Source: Paenibacillus_I sp035510375 (lineage in GTDB: Bacteria > Bacillota > Bacilli > Paenibacillales > Paenibacillaceae). Taken from it: a stretch of 64,000 nt of DNA. Location: assembly GCF_035510375.1 (NCBI RefSeq), contig NZ_DATKHG010000003.1; one strand, 5' to 3'. Positions 32,660-41,904 of this stretch are shown here, piece by piece. Numbering within the stretch: position 1 is the stretch's first letter; each line of letters opens with the position of its first letter. Position numbers and translations under genes: made by a program. The notes below the pieces were generated by a model. The model worked only from the letters and a program-made list of their open reading frames with translations, was not told where the DNA came from and did no database searches.

Positions 32660-33466
32660 CTAGACCGATACCGTCGCCTTGATCGTCGGATGGCATTCGT
32701 AGCCGACAATCTCGAAATCTTCGAACACGTAATCGAAAATCGTAGCCGGCTTGCGCTTCAGCACAAGCTGCGGCAACGGATAAGGCTTGCGGGTCAGCTG
32801 CAGCTTGACCTGCTCGATATGGTCTTTATAAATATGGACGTCGCCGCCCGAATAAATGAACTCTCCGACCTCGAGGCCGCATTGCTGAGCGATCATGTGC
32901 GTCAGCATCGCATACTGCGCGATGTTGAACGGCAAACCGAGGAAGGTGTCGGACGAGCGCATCGTCAGCATGCAGGACAGCCTGCCGTTTGCCACATAGA
33001 ACTGGAAAACGAAATGGCAGGGCGGCAGCTGCATCCGGTCGATTTCCCCTACATTCCAGGCGCTGACGATATGGCGTCGGGAATCGGGATTTCGCTTGAT
33101 GCTGTCGACGACAGCGGCGATCTGGTCGATTTTGCGGCCGTCCGCCGCCTCCCAAGCCCGCCATTGCGAGCCGTACACCGGCCCGAGCTCTCCGTTCTCA
33201 TCCGCCCATTCGTTCCAGATGCGGACGCCGTTTTCCTGCAAATAACGGACGTTCGTATCGCCCTTGAGAAACCACAGCAGCTCGTGGACGATCGATTTCA
33301 CATGCATTTTCTTGGTCGTGACCAGCGGAAAACCTTTCGACAGATCGAAGCGGAGCTGCCGGCCGAACACCGAAAACGTTCCCGTTCCCGTCCGGTCCGT
33401 TTTCTCCGTGCCGTTATCCAAAACATCCTGCAGCAGATCCAAATAACTTTGCAACGAGCGCACCAC
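32660..33466 (-). CDS. thyA: Thymidylate synthase
   Basis: Methylates dUMP to dTMP using methylene-tetrahydrofolate. The 268-residue protein shows DRTGTGTFSVFGRQLRF, the catalytic Cys in QLPPCHFVFQFYV, the phosphate-binding RSSDTFLGLPFNIAQYA and the closing YECHPTIKATVSV, all normal for the E. coli-type enzyme. It is the first gene of a pair with folA. Confidence 0.96.
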   Translation of the reverse strand: MVRSLQSYLDLLQDVLDNGTEKTDRTGTGTFSVFGRQLRFDLSKGFPLVTTKKMHVKSIVHELLWFLKGDTNVRYLQENGVRIWNEWADENGELGPVYGSQWRAWEAADGRKIDQIAAVVDSIKRNPDSRRHIVSAWNVGEIDRMQLPPCHFVFQFYVANGRLSCMLTMRSSDTFLGLPFNIAQYAMLTHMIAQQCGLEVGEFIYSGGDVHIYKDHIEQVKLQLTRKPYPLPQLVLKRKPATIFDYVFEDFEIVGYECHPTIKATVSV

Positions 33467-33541
33467 CCTAAGCCGTAATCTGACGATAAAACCTATTATT
33501 TTATTTTAACATCCGCAAGCCGTTTTGTCGTTCCGGATTGT

Positions 33542-34069
33542 TTATAGCCGCGATTCATTTTTTCGATCGAGCTTGCGCTTCATGCGCAGCCCGAAACGTT
33601 CCTTCGCTGAAGCGTGCAGCCGTTTCTCCTCGTCCGTCTCGGGATAAGCCTCAGGCACCGGGCAGGGCCTTCCGCCTTCGTCCAGCGCCACGAAAGTCAG
33701 GAACGAGGTGACCGTTATCCGGCTCTCTCCGGTCACGGGGTCCTCCGCCCTCACCTTCACGTAAACCTCCATCGACGACCTGTTCGTCCACGTCACGAAC
33801 GCTTCGACGACAATGACTTCCCCAAGCCTGATCGGGGCGAGAAAATCGAGGCTGTCGCTGGAGGCGGTAACGACCTGCCTGGCCGAATGGCGCATGGCCG
33901 CGATCGCCGCAAGCTTGTCAATGTACTCCATCACTTTGCCGCCGAACATCGTGCCGTGGTGATTCGTATCCTGCGGAAAAACAAGCTGCGTCATGATCGA
34001 ACGCGATGCCCCGCACGCTTTGCGTTCCCCTCCGGCAGCCGCCGGCTTACCTGTCGGCTCCATCTCCAT
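33542..34069 (-). CDS. Acyl-CoA thioesterase, hotdog fold (YkhA/YciA type)
   Basis: Hydrolyses acyl-CoA thioesters. The 175-residue protein has the family sequence LVFPQDTNHHGTMFGGKVMEYIDKLAAIAAMRH, in which Asn-His-His and the downstream Asp form the active site, then VVTASSDSLDFLAPIRLGEVI. The first 20 residues (Gly/Ala-rich) precede the conserved region, so the real start could be the ATG at 33994 or nearby. It is monocistronic. Confidence 0.88.
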   Translation of the reverse strand: MEMEPTGKPAAAGGERKACGASRSIMTQLVFPQDTNHHGTMFGGKVMEYIDKLAAIAAMRHSARQVVTASSDSLDFLAPIRLGEVIVVEAFVTWTNRSSMEVYVKVRAEDPVTGESRITVTSFLTFVALDEGGRPCPVPEAYPETDEEKRLHASAKERFGLRMKRKLDRKNESRL

Positions 34070-34140
34070 ATCGGCATGCCTCCCGTCAATACCTATATAG
34101 TATCGTTGATCCTAAACCCCGGCAACAGATGTCCAAAGCG

Positions 34141-34174
34141 AAAAAGAGGCCGGCCGCAATCAAGCGGCTGACCT
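34141..34174 (-). terminator. Terminator of the pdh operon
   Basis: On the minus strand AGGTCAGCCGC and GCGGCCGGCCT pair with one mismatch and one G-U around a 6-base loop, followed by CTTTTTC. It lies 29 bases after the lpdA stop. Confidence 0.7.
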
Positions 34175-34202
34175 CCGTACCTTCAACATGCGAAGCCACA
34201 AT

Positions 34203-35618
34203 TTATTTGACGATCGTATGAATCGGATGGCCGAGCGCCACATCCGCCGCTTCCATCACGATTTCGCCGAGTGTCGGGTGAGCGTGAATGGTGAGCGCCA
34301 CATCCTCAACTGTCGCGCCCATCTCGATCGCGAGGCCCAGCTCCGCGATCATGTTGGACGCTTCCGCTCCGGCGATCTGCGCGCCGAGCAGGAGGCCCGT
34401 ATCGGAGTCGGAAATCAGCTTCACAAAGCCGTCCGTTGCGCCGAGCGATACGGCCCGGCCGTTGATCCCGAATGGGAAGCGGCCGACCTTCACTTTGTGG
34501 CCCTTCTCCTTCGCTTCGCTTTCGCTGTAGCCGACGCTCGAGCATTCCGGATCGGTGAACACGACGAGCGGAATGCATTTGTAATCGACCTTGCTCGGCA
34601 TGCCCGCAATCGCTTCGGCCGCCACCTTCGCCTCGTATGTCGCTTTATGGGCCAGCGCCGGTCCGGCGATGATATCGCCGATCGCATAGATGTGCGGGAT
34701 GTTCGTGCGGCATTGGTCGTCGACTTCGATGAGGCCGCGGTCGGTCATTTTCAGATTGATCAGATCGAGGCCCAGCTCGCCGTCGGTGTTCGGACGCCGG
34801 CCGACCGTAACGAGCAGGTAATCCGCCGTAACCGTCTTGTCCTCGCCGCCGACCTCGAACGTCACCTTCACTTCCGTGTCGGTTTGCTCCGCGGATTTCG
34901 CTTTTGCGCCGGTGAAGATCTCGACGCCTTTCTCCTTCAGCTTCTTCACGACAATGCGGGACATGTCGGTGTCAAAGCCGGGGAGAATCGAATCCATGCC
35001 TTCGATGACCGTTACCTTGGTGCCGAACTTCGAATACATCTGGCCAAGCTCCATGCCGATGTACCCTCCGCCGATCACGACCATGCTCTTCGGCACTTCG
35101 GGCAGGGACAGCGCTTCGGTCGACGAAATGATGCGTCCGCCGAACGGGAATGCCTTCAGCTCGATCGGACGCGAGCCGGTCGCGATGATGCAATTCTTGA
35201 ACCGATAGCGCGGCGCCTCCTGGTCGTTGAACACACGCGCTTCGTTCTCGTTGATGAACATCACTTCGCCGCTGAAGAACTGCACCTTGTTGCCTTTGAG
35301 CAGCATGCCGACGCCGCTTGTCATCTTCGAGACGACGCCGTTCTTGAATTCCTGGACCTTGCCCCAGTTCACCTTCGGCTCGCCGGCTTCGATGCCGAAA
35401 GCCGAAGCGTGCGACACCTGCTCGAACTGGTGGGCGGCGGAGATGAGCGCCTTGGAAGGGATACAGCCCACATTCAGACAAACGCCGCCGAGATATTGCT
35501 TGTCGACGCACAGCACGGACTGGCCCAGCTGGGCGGCCCGGATGGCGGCCGCGTAGCCGCCGGGACCGGCGCCGATGACCAGCGTATCGATATCGAGAGA
35601 AGCGTCACCTACTACCAT
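34203..35618 (-). CDS. lpdA: Dihydrolipoyl dehydrogenase (E3)
   Basis: FAD enzyme that reoxidises the lipoyl groups of the E2 core and makes NADH. The 471-residue protein has VIGAGPGGYAAAIRAA, the redox-active disulfide in GGVCLNVGCIPSKAL, the NAD motif VVIGGGYIGMELGQ, YAIGDI for FAD and the C-terminal HAHPTLGE, whose His is the catalytic base. It starts four bases after the E2 gene and ends the pdhA-pdhB-pdhC-lpdA operon. Confidence 0.96.
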   Translation of the reverse strand: MVVGDASLDIDTLVIGAGPGGYAAAIRAAQLGQSVLCVDKQYLGGVCLNVGCIPSKALISAAHQFEQVSHASAFGIEAGEPKVNWGKVQEFKNGVVSKMTSGVGMLLKGNKVQFFSGEVMFINENEARVFNDQEAPRYRFKNCIIATGSRPIELKAFPFGGRIISSTEALSLPEVPKSMVVIGGGYIGMELGQMYSKFGTKVTVIEGMDSILPGFDTDMSRIVVKKLKEKGVEIFTGAKAKSAEQTDTEVKVTFEVGGEDKTVTADYLLVTVGRRPNTDGELGLDLINLKMTDRGLIEVDDQCRTNIPHIYAIGDIIAGPALAHKATYEAKVAAEAIAGMPSKVDYKCIPLVVFTDPECSSVGYSESEAKEKGHKVKVGRFPFGINGRAVSLGATDGFVKLISDSDTGLLLGAQIAGAEASNMIAELGLAIEMGATVEDVALTIHAHPTLGEIVMEAADVALGHPIHTIVK

Positions 35619-35622
35619 GGCG

Positions 35623-36966
35623 TTACACCTCCATTATGAGCAGTTCCGGATCGCCCAGAAGCTGCTTGATATAGTTCATGAAATTCTGTGCCGTCGCGCC
35701 ATCGATCAGACGGTGGTCGAAGCTGAGCGAGAGCGCCATGACCGGCGCCGCGACGATCTCGCCGCCGCGTACGACCGCTTTCTCGGAAATGCGTCCCGTA
35801 CCGAGAATCGCGACTTCCGGGAAGTTGATGACCGGCGTGAAAAACATGCCGCCCGCGGAGCCGATGTTCGTAATCGACATCGTGCTGCCGCGCAGCTCGT
35901 TCGGCCCCAGCTTGCCTTCGCGGCCGCGGGTTGCCAGATCCTTGATCTCGCTCGCGATCTTCCAGACGTTCTTGCGGTCCGCATCCTGGATGACCGGCAC
36001 GATCAGGCCGTTATCCGTATCGGTGGCGATGCCGATATTGTAGTACTTCTTGAAGACGATCTCCTGCGCTTCCTCGTCCAGCATGGCGTTCATGACCGGG
36101 AACTCGCGCAGCGCCGCAACCAGCGCCTTCACGATGAACGGCAGGTACGTCAGCTTGACGCCCTTCTTCTCGGCGACGGGCTTCGCTTTCGTGCGAAGCT
36201 CGACGAGCTTCGCAACGTCCACTTCATCCATCAGCGTAACGTGCGGAGCGGTGTACACCGACTTGACCATCGCGTTCGCGATCACTTTGCGGATGCCCTT
36301 GAACGGCACGCGCTCTTCCGCGCGGTCGCCGACAACCGTTGTCGTAGGCGCCGGCGACGGCTCGCCTGCGCCTTTGGCCGCAATCGCGGCTGCCCCGGCC
36401 CCCTTGCCGTCGGCCTTCGCGCCGCCGGCCGCAAAGCCGTCGACATCCTCGCGCGTGATGCGTCCGTTCTTGCCCGTTCCGGCAATGCCGCTCAGCTCCA
36501 CGCCCTTCTCTCGCGCATATTTGCGCACGCTCGGCGTGGCCAGCACCTGGCCGCCCGGCTCAGGTTTTCCGCCGTCCTTCTTCGGCTGCTCGTTCGCCTG
36601 CACGGATTGCTGCTGCGCCGTGCCCGTCGTAAGCGGCTGTTCCGCTTGCTCCGGACCTTTCGCCGTCGGCGCTTCTTCCTTGCCGTGTCCGCCGTCCGCA
36701 GGCGCGGCCTGCTCGGGAACGTCGCCTTCCGCGTCGATTACCGCAACCACTTCGCCGACATGGCAAACCTGGCCGTCTTTCACAAGCACCTCAAGCACCT
36801 TGCCGTTGACCGGACAAGGCACCTCGACGATCGCCTTGTCGTTCTGCACTTCCATGATGATGTCTTCGTCCGTTACCGCATCGCCGGCTTTGATATGCAT
36901 TTTGATAATTTCGCCTTCATGCAAGCCTTCGCCGAGCTCTGGGAAACGGTATTCAAATTTCGCCAC
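35623..36966 (-). CDS. pdhC: Pyruvate dehydrogenase E2, dihydrolipoamide acetyltransferase
   Basis: Core of the pyruvate dehydrogenase complex. One lipoyl domain (residues 1-80) with the lipoylated Lys in EVQNDKAIVEV is followed by a flexible Ala/Pro/Gly-rich linker, then a peripheral subunit-binding domain (ATPSVRKYAREKGVELSGIA) and the acetyltransferase domain ending in SFDHRLIDGATAQNFMNYI with the HRxxDG catalytic motif. The total of 447 residues is normal for a one-lipoyl Bacillus-type E2. A second linker, about residues 160-200, is also Ala/Gly-rich. Confidence 0.95.
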   Translation of the reverse strand: MAKFEYRFPELGEGLHEGEIIKMHIKAGDAVTDEDIIMEVQNDKAIVEVPCPVNGKVLEVLVKDGQVCHVGEVVAVIDAEGDVPEQAAPADGGHGKEEAPTAKGPEQAEQPLTTGTAQQQSVQANEQPKKDGGKPEPGGQVLATPSVRKYAREKGVELSGIAGTGKNGRITREDVDGFAAGGAKADGKGAGAAAIAAKGAGEPSPAPTTTVVGDRAEERVPFKGIRKVIANAMVKSVYTAPHVTLMDEVDVAKLVELRTKAKPVAEKKGVKLTYLPFIVKALVAALREFPVMNAMLDEEAQEIVFKKYYNIGIATDTDNGLIVPVIQDADRKNVWKIASEIKDLATRGREGKLGPNELRGSTMSITNIGSAGGMFFTPVINFPEVAILGTGRISEKAVVRGGEIVAAPVMALSLSFDHRLIDGATAQNFMNYIKQLLGDPELLIMEV

Positions 36967-36992
36967 CCGGATAACCTCCTTCTATCGCGCTA

Positions 36993-37970
36993 TTAAAATT
37001 CCATTACCTTCTTCACCGCCGCGATGACGCGCGCCGGATTCGGGAGCCAAGCGTCTTCGATCTGGGCGAACGGATAGACGGTATCCGGCCCTGCTACGCG
37101 AAGCACGGGAGCCTCCAGGTGAAGAATCGCTTTTTCGTTAATTTGCGCGATGATTTCCGCCGCCGCGCCGGACGTCCGCTGCGCTTCCTGCACGACGATC
37201 GCGCGATTCGTCTTTTGGATCGATGCGACGATCGTGTCGATGTCGAGCGGCATGAGCGTGCGCAGGTCGATAACCTCCGCCTTTACGCCCTGCTTCTCGA
37301 GCTCTTCCGCAGCCTTAACGGCCGTGTGCACCATCATGCCGTAGGCGATGATCGTCACATCGGAGCCTTCGCGGACGATGTTCGCCTTGCCGATCTCGAC
37401 CGTGTAGGCATCCTCGGGCACCTCGGCGCGGAACGCATGGTACAAGTTCAGATGCTCCATGAAAAACACCGGATCGTTGTCGCGGATCGCCGACACGAGC
37501 AGCCCTTTGGCGTCGTAAGGGTTCGAAGGCACGATGACCTTGATGCCCGGCGTCTGCAAAGCCAGGCCTTCGAGCGCGTCCGTATGCAGCTCGGCCGCCT
37601 TGACGCCGCCGCCGAACGGCGTGCGGAATACGATCGGGGCATTGTAGCGCCCGCCGGAGCGGTAACGCATACGCGCCGCCTGGATAAACATTTGGTCAAG
37701 CGCTTCAAAAATAAATCCGACGAACTGGATTTCCGCAACCGGACGGAATCCTTGAATGCCCATGCCGACCGCCATCCCGGCCAGCGCCGATTCCGCAAGC
37801 GGCGTGTCGAACACGCGATCCTCGCCGAATTCGCCCTGCAGCCCTTCCGTCGCCCGGAAAACGCCGCCTACCTTGCCGACGTCCTCGCCGAACACGACGA
37901 CGTTCGGGTCCCGTTTCAATTCCACGCGCATCGCGTCGCGGATCGCTTCCTTCATATTCATTTGAGCCAT
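36993..37970 (-). CDS. pdhB: Pyruvate dehydrogenase E1 beta subunit
   Basis: Forms the TPP-dependent decarboxylase with the alpha subunit. The 325-residue protein has VVFGEDVGKVGGVFRATEGL, DTPLAESALAGMAVGM, RSGGRYNAPIVFRTPFGGG and LRVAGPDTVYPFAQIEDAWL, the standard E1-beta order. It lies 20 bases after pdhA and 26 before pdhC, so the genes are one operon. Confidence 0.95.
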   Translation of the reverse strand: MAQMNMKEAIRDAMRVELKRDPNVVVFGEDVGKVGGVFRATEGLQGEFGEDRVFDTPLAESALAGMAVGMGIQGFRPVAEIQFVGFIFEALDQMFIQAARMRYRSGGRYNAPIVFRTPFGGGVKAAELHTDALEGLALQTPGIKVIVPSNPYDAKGLLVSAIRDNDPVFFMEHLNLYHAFRAEVPEDAYTVEIGKANIVREGSDVTIIAYGMMVHTAVKAAEELEKQGVKAEVIDLRTLMPLDIDTIVASIQKTNRAIVVQEAQRTSGAAAEIIAQINEKAILHLEAPVLRVAGPDTVYPFAQIEDAWLPNPARVIAAVKKVMEF

Positions 37971-37990
37971 GATCGCTGGTTCCTCCCCAA

Positions 37991-39058
37991 TTATTGAAAA
38001 TCGGCCTTTTGCTCTTCAAGCTGCTTCGGCGTCGTTTCGAACATCGAATCGATGAGGCCCGCCACCGTCATCTTCTCGGTCGCTTCGGCTTTCTTGATAT
38101 GCTCGTTTACGGTCGCCTTCGCTTCCTCTTTTACGCGCGCGGTTTCTTCCTCGGACCAAAGCCCCTTCTTCTCGAGGTATTTGCCGAAACGAATGATCGG
38201 GTCCTTCAGGCTCCATTCGCCTTCCTCGTCCTTCGTACGATATTTCGTCGTGTCGTCCGCCATCGAATGCGGGCGGAATCGGTAGGTCAGCATCTCGATC
38301 AAGGTTGCGCCTTCGCCGCTCCGGCCCCGCTCCGCGGCCTCGGATACCGCTTTGATGACGGCAAGCACGTCCATCCCGTCCACCTGTACGCCCTTGATAC
38401 CCGCGGCAACCGCTTTGTGCGCGATCGACAAAGCGGCCGTCTGCTTCTCGTAAGGCGTCGTAATCGCGTAACGGTTGTTTTGCACCACATAGATGGCGGG
38501 CAGCTTATAGACGCCGGCGAAGTTCATGCCTTCGTAGAAATCGCCCTCGGACGAACCGCCGTCGCCGGTATACGTGATGGCGACACGCTTCTCGCCTTTT
38601 TTCTTGAACGCCATGGCGACACCCGTCGCATGCAAAATTTGCGCACCGATAATGATCTGCGGCATCAGGACATGCACGTCCTCCGGAATTTGTCCGCCGT
38701 GCTGGTGTCCGCGCGAATATAAAAAGGCCTGGTACAACGGCAGGCCGTGCCACACGATCTGCGGCATATCCCGATAACCCGGGCAGATGAAATCGTCCTT
38801 GTTCAGCGCGTACTCGCTGCCGATCATCGACGCTTCCTGGCCGGATACCGGCGCGTAAAAACCGAGACGGCCCTGGCGGCCAAGGTTCACGGCGCGCTCG
38901 TCCCACGTCCGCGTAAACACCATTCGATACATGACTTCTTTCAGTTGCTCGTCCGTCAGGTTCGGCATCGCGTCGGGATTGACGACTTCCCCTTCCGGCG
39001 ACAGCACGGACAGCGGCGTAACCGGCTCCGTCTGAACTTCATATGGCAGCTTGCTCAT
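37991..39058 (-). CDS. pdhA: Pyruvate dehydrogenase E1 alpha subunit
   Basis: Binds TPP and decarboxylates pyruvate. The 355-residue protein has the TPP motif ITYTGDGGSSEGDFYEGMNFAG ending in VVQNNRYAIT (GDG to N-N), preceded by QEASMIGSEYAL and RGHQHGGQ. The phosphorylation-loop region YRFRPHSMADD is present. It is the first gene of the pdh operon, with a clear promoter and a palindrome in the leader. Confidence 0.95.
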   Translation of the reverse strand: MSKLPYEVQTEPVTPLSVLSPEGEVVNPDAMPNLTDEQLKEVMYRMVFTRTWDERAVNLGRQGRLGFYAPVSGQEASMIGSEYALNKDDFICPGYRDMPQIVWHGLPLYQAFLYSRGHQHGGQIPEDVHVLMPQIIIGAQILHATGVAMAFKKKGEKRVAITYTGDGGSSEGDFYEGMNFAGVYKLPAIYVVQNNRYAITTPYEKQTAALSIAHKAVAAGIKGVQVDGMDVLAVIKAVSEAAERGRSGEGATLIEMLTYRFRPHSMADDTTKYRTKDEEGEWSLKDPIIRFGKYLEKKGLWSEEETARVKEEAKATVNEHIKKAEATEKMTVAGLIDSMFETTPKQLEEQKADFQ

Positions 39059-39090
39059 TGAACGTTCACCCCATCTATGGATTTGAATAA

Positions 39091-39143
39091 AACAGACCTT
39101 CTGTTATAGAATTATTATAAACCTGTTTAGTCATGCCGGTCAA
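39091..39143 (-). promoter_or_regulatory. pdhA promoter with a palindrome in the leader
   Basis: On the minus strand TTGACC (39138-39143), 18 bases and TATAAT (39114-39119) form the promoter. Just downstream, AACAGA-CCT-TCTGTT (39091-39105) is a perfect 6+3+6 palindrome that could be an operator. The ten bases TATAACAGAA in it recur on the plus strand near 39208, in the leader of the divergent esterase gene, so one regulator might act on both. Confidence 0.6.
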
Positions 39144-39342
39144 AGTCAAAAATGTTATATACAGCGGAAAACGGTCGATTTTCCGTTACATTTTTGACGA
39201 ATGTTTGTATAACAGAACACTATTCTATGTAGTACAGATTGATACAACTTCCGGCAAAAAGGCTTGTACCGCCTAATCCTACCTATTTTGTTTACCCACA
39301 TCAACCCGAAACCATTCAGCAGAATCCGAAAGGGGAACCGAT

Positions 39343-40080
39343 ATGTCCGATACGCCATCCGTCAAGCGCACGATCGTAAAAGAGACCGTCGAAAGCTGCA
39401 TTCTTCCCGAAGGCAGCCGCCCGCTCCGCATTTTTTTGCCGCCCGGCTATAATGAAGTGCTCAGCTATCCCGTCGTATACTGTCAGGACGGCGAGGATTT
39501 TTTCAATTTCGGCCGGATCGCCACTCAGGCGAACGGGCTGATCGCCGAGGGAGAGCTAGAGCCGCTGATCATCGTGGGCGTCGACGTGGACAAAAAAGTC
39601 CGCACCGCGGAATATTCGCCGGACGGCGAGCGGCATGAGGCGTATGTCCGATTTTTCGCGGAGGAGCTCATCCCGGCCGTCGAGCGGCTGTATCCCGTCC
39701 GCCGAGAGCCGGAGCATATCCTGCTGGCAGGCGACTCGCTCGGCGGCACGGTCTCGCTGCTTATCGCCTTGCGTTGCCCGGATAAATTCCGCGGCGTCCT
39801 TTCATTGTCTGGCGCCTTCTACCCTTCCGCGCTTGCGGTGCTGTCCGGTTCCGAGGCGGACCTGGGCGGGCTGCGGATGTATATGACGGTCGGCCTGCAG
39901 GAAACGGAGTTCGAGACGGACAGGGGCACGTTCGACTTTGTCGAGTTGAACCGGCGCGCCAAGCAGCTTCTTGAAATCAAAGGAGCGAGGCCGGTTTACA
40001 TCGAGCGCGACGGCACGCATATTTGGGGCTATTGGCAGAAAGATGTGCCGGAAGCGCTCAAATGGTTTTTCCCGGGATGA
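39343..40080 (+). CDS. Alpha/beta-hydrolase, esterase family
   Basis: The 245-residue protein belongs to the enterobactin-esterase-like group (putative esterase domain). It has IFLPPGYNEVLSYPVVYCQDGED, the nucleophile elbow LLAGDSLGGTVSLL (Ser about 131) and DGTHIWGYWQKDVPEAL with the catalytic His. No signal peptide is seen, so it is cytoplasmic. ATG 39343 follows GAAAGGGGAACCGAT. It is monocistronic. It is distinct from the esterase at 6 kb though of the same fold. Confidence 0.85.
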   Translation: MSDTPSVKRTIVKETVESCILPEGSRPLRIFLPPGYNEVLSYPVVYCQDGEDFFNFGRIATQANGLIAEGELEPLIIVGVDVDKKVRTAEYSPDGERHEAYVRFFAEELIPAVERLYPVRREPEHILLAGDSLGGTVSLLIALRCPDKFRGVLSLSGAFYPSALAVLSGSEADLGGLRMYMTVGLQETEFETDRGTFDFVELNRRAKQLLEIKGARPVYIERDGTHIWGYWQKDVPEALKWFFPG

Positions 40081-40084
40081 CAAC

Positions 40085-40125
40085 AAAGCTCCGGCCGCCT
40101 TATCTCCAAGGCTCGGCCGGAGCTT
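40085..40125. terminator. Terminator between the esterase and the TRIC-type channel gene
   Basis: AAGCTCCGGCCG and CGGCCGGAGCTT make a 12-bp perfect stem around a longer loop. The two genes are convergent. Confidence 0.75.
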
Positions 40126-40143
40126 CTCGCGTCGGCACCTGAA

Positions 40144-40869
40144 TCATCGTTCTGCTGCTCCTTGCTGCGTCAGCGCCTTCTCTTCATGCTCGCTGAACGC
40201 CGCGATCGCCCCATCCTCCGCCGCTTGATGGCCCGGGCCGTGAACCGACTCCGACAAGGCGTACTTCAAGGAGCGGCGCGGCAGCCTCCATTTATAATGA
40301 ACCGAAAGAATGCGGAATAAAATCACGATCGCGAACAGGGCGAGCAGCTCGCCGGTCCGCTGGATCCAGCCCAGCCCGATTACCGCGCCGGCAACCATGG
40401 CCCAGACGGCATAGATTTCATCGCGAAGCACCAGCGGCTTGCGGCCTGCCAGCACGTCGCGAATGATGCCGCCGCCGATCCCCGTCATGACGGCCGCGAC
40501 CATGACCGCCGCAAGCGTGTGGCCGTTCTGCGTCGCATACAGCGCGCCCTGGATCGCGAAGGCCGACAGACCGATCGCGTCGAAAAACGCCTCGCTCCGC
40601 CGCCAATGGCGGATCCAGCTGACGGGCAGGATGAAGGCGACCGCCATGGCGATGATCGCGGTTTTGAGCAGCAGCCCTTGGCTCCAGAGCGTCGTGACCG
40701 GAACGCCGATCAGCAGGTTGCGGATCACGCCGCCGCCGAATGCCGTCACCAAGCCGAGCACGAACACGCCCAAAATATCATATTCCTCCTCCATCGCCAC
40801 GACGGCGCCGCTCACCGCAAACGCGATCGTCCCGATCAGGCTGAAAATACCGAATATCTCGAGTTCCAA
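40144..40869 (-). CDS. TRIC-type channel / UPF0126 membrane protein
   Basis: The 241-residue protein has seven hydrophobic segments built as two repeats, each with a glycine-rich signature: GVFVLGLVTAFGGGVIRNLL and AAVMTGIGGGIIRDVL. This is the UPF0126 (YvgT/YicG) family, related to TRIC cation channels. The charged tail (about residues 200-241) is cytoplasmic. The frame stays open far upstream, but homology begins LELEIFGIFSLIG, so the start is the TTG at 40869 behind GGGGGTGCTGCGGT. The ion or solute is not known. Confidence 0.85.
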   Translation of the reverse strand: MELEIFGIFSLIGTIAFAVSGAVVAMEEEYDILGVFVLGLVTAFGGGVIRNLLIGVPVTTLWSQGLLLKTAIIAMAVAFILPVSWIRHWRRSEAFFDAIGLSAFAIQGALYATQNGHTLAAVMVAAVMTGIGGGIIRDVLAGRKPLVLRDEIYAVWAMVAGAVIGLGWIQRTGELLALFAIVILFRILSVHYKWRLPRRSLKYALSESVHGPGHQAAEDGAIAAFSEHEEKALTQQGAAER

Positions 40870-41059
40870 ACCGCAGCACCCCCGCCAAAGAATTCCACCG
40901 CGTGCCCTGCGTCGGGCACGGCGAAATCTGTCCAAATATGTCATTCTCATTGTAACGATGGGCATGTGGGGGCGCAAGAACCATTTTCGGGGGACGCGGT
41001 CGTTTTCTCCGGCTGGGCACAGGCTTGCCTCGACGCTTATATCGTGCAATAAAATTCTG

Positions 41060-41088
41060 GTGACGAAACGATAAGTTGGCGTTATACT
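41060..41088 (+). promoter_or_regulatory. Promoter of thiN
   Basis: GTGACG (41060-41065), 17 bases and TATACT (41083-41088), ending about 57 bases ahead of the thiN start. Confidence 0.5.
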
Positions 41089-41145
41089 CTGCAACAGGTT
41101 ATTACGAATCGAATCATAACGCGCACACGGAAGGAAGTAGTCGTT

Positions 41146-41793
41146 ATGCACACACCCGCGAGACGGGCTCTCATCTTCTCCGGCGGCCGCCTGGGCTTCT
41201 GGGCGCTGTCGTACATTCGCCCCGAGGATATTTTGATCGGCGCGGACAGCGGCAGCCTGTTCCTGGTCGAGCACGGCTTCCGGCCGGATTTGTCGATCGG
41301 AGACTTCGACTCCGTAACTCCGCAGCAGCTCGAATGGATCAAAGCCGGCAGTCTCAGCACCGAAGCTTGCGATCCGGTCGATAAGGATTACACCGATACC
41401 GAGCTCGCCTTCCGGCGGGCGCTTGAGGAGAAGCCGGACGAAATCGTGCTGATCGGCGCGTTGGGGACCCGGTTCGACCACTCGATCGCGAACATTCATC
41501 TGCTCGTCGAAGCGCTCCGCCGCGGCGTCCCCGCCGTCATTGCCGATGAGCACAACGAAATCCGCCTGACCGACTCGCGGCTGACGATCCGAAGCGGAGG
41601 CTACGCCAACGTATCGCTGCTGCCGCTGACGCCGCGCGTGACGGGCATTACGCTGCGCGGGTTCCGGTACCCGCTCACCGATGCCGCGCTGGAGATGGGG
41701 CAATCGCTCGGGATCAGCAACGTGCTGGACGGCGAGACCGGCGATATCGCCATCCGCGACGGCTGGCTGCTTGTGATCCAGAGCAAGGATTGA
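41146..41793 (+). CDS. thiN: Thiamine diphosphokinase
   Basis: Transfers pyrophosphate from ATP to thiamine to make the TPP cofactor used by the dehydrogenases in this window. The 215-residue protein has ALIFSGGRLGF, DLSIGDFDSVTP with the metal-binding Asp residues, DPVDKDYTDTELAFRRAL and LIGALGTRFDHSIANIHLL, all family signatures. In Bacillus the gene lies next to rpe and spoVM; here it stands alone with its own promoter and terminator. ATG 41146 follows GGAAGGAAGTAGTCGTT. Confidence 0.93.
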   Translation: MHTPARRALIFSGGRLGFWALSYIRPEDILIGADSGSLFLVEHGFRPDLSIGDFDSVTPQQLEWIKAGSLSTEACDPVDKDYTDTELAFRRALEEKPDEIVLIGALGTRFDHSIANIHLLVEALRRGVPAVIADEHNEIRLTDSRLTIRSGGYANVSLLPLTPRVTGITLRGFRYPLTDAALEMGQSLGISNVLDGETGDIAIRDGWLLVIQSKD

Positions 41794-41873
41794 CCAGGTA
41801 CCAGACGCGTGGATGGGCTGCAGTTGATGCTCCGTTCAGAGTCCCTTCCATCGGCGCCGCCCGCTCCGCACAA

Positions 41874-41899
41874 AGGGAGGTTCCGGTCGGAACCTCCCT
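41874..41899. terminator. Bidirectional terminator closing thiN and the glycan locus
   Basis: Perfect 11-bp stem AGGGAGGTTCC (41874-41884) / GGAACCTCCCT (41889-41899) with a 4-base loop. It lies between thiN and the convergent sulfatase remnant. Confidence 0.8.
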
Positions 41900-41904
41900 G
41901 TTGT

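Noticed and set aside
40870..41703. Long N-terminal extension of the TRIC-type channel gene
   Set aside because: The open frame continues upstream but is Arg-rich and antisense to thiN; family homology starts at the TTG at 40869.
41146..41793. thiN as part of the neighbouring glycan locus
   Set aside because: It is on the opposite strand, has its own promoter and is separated by a strong terminator.
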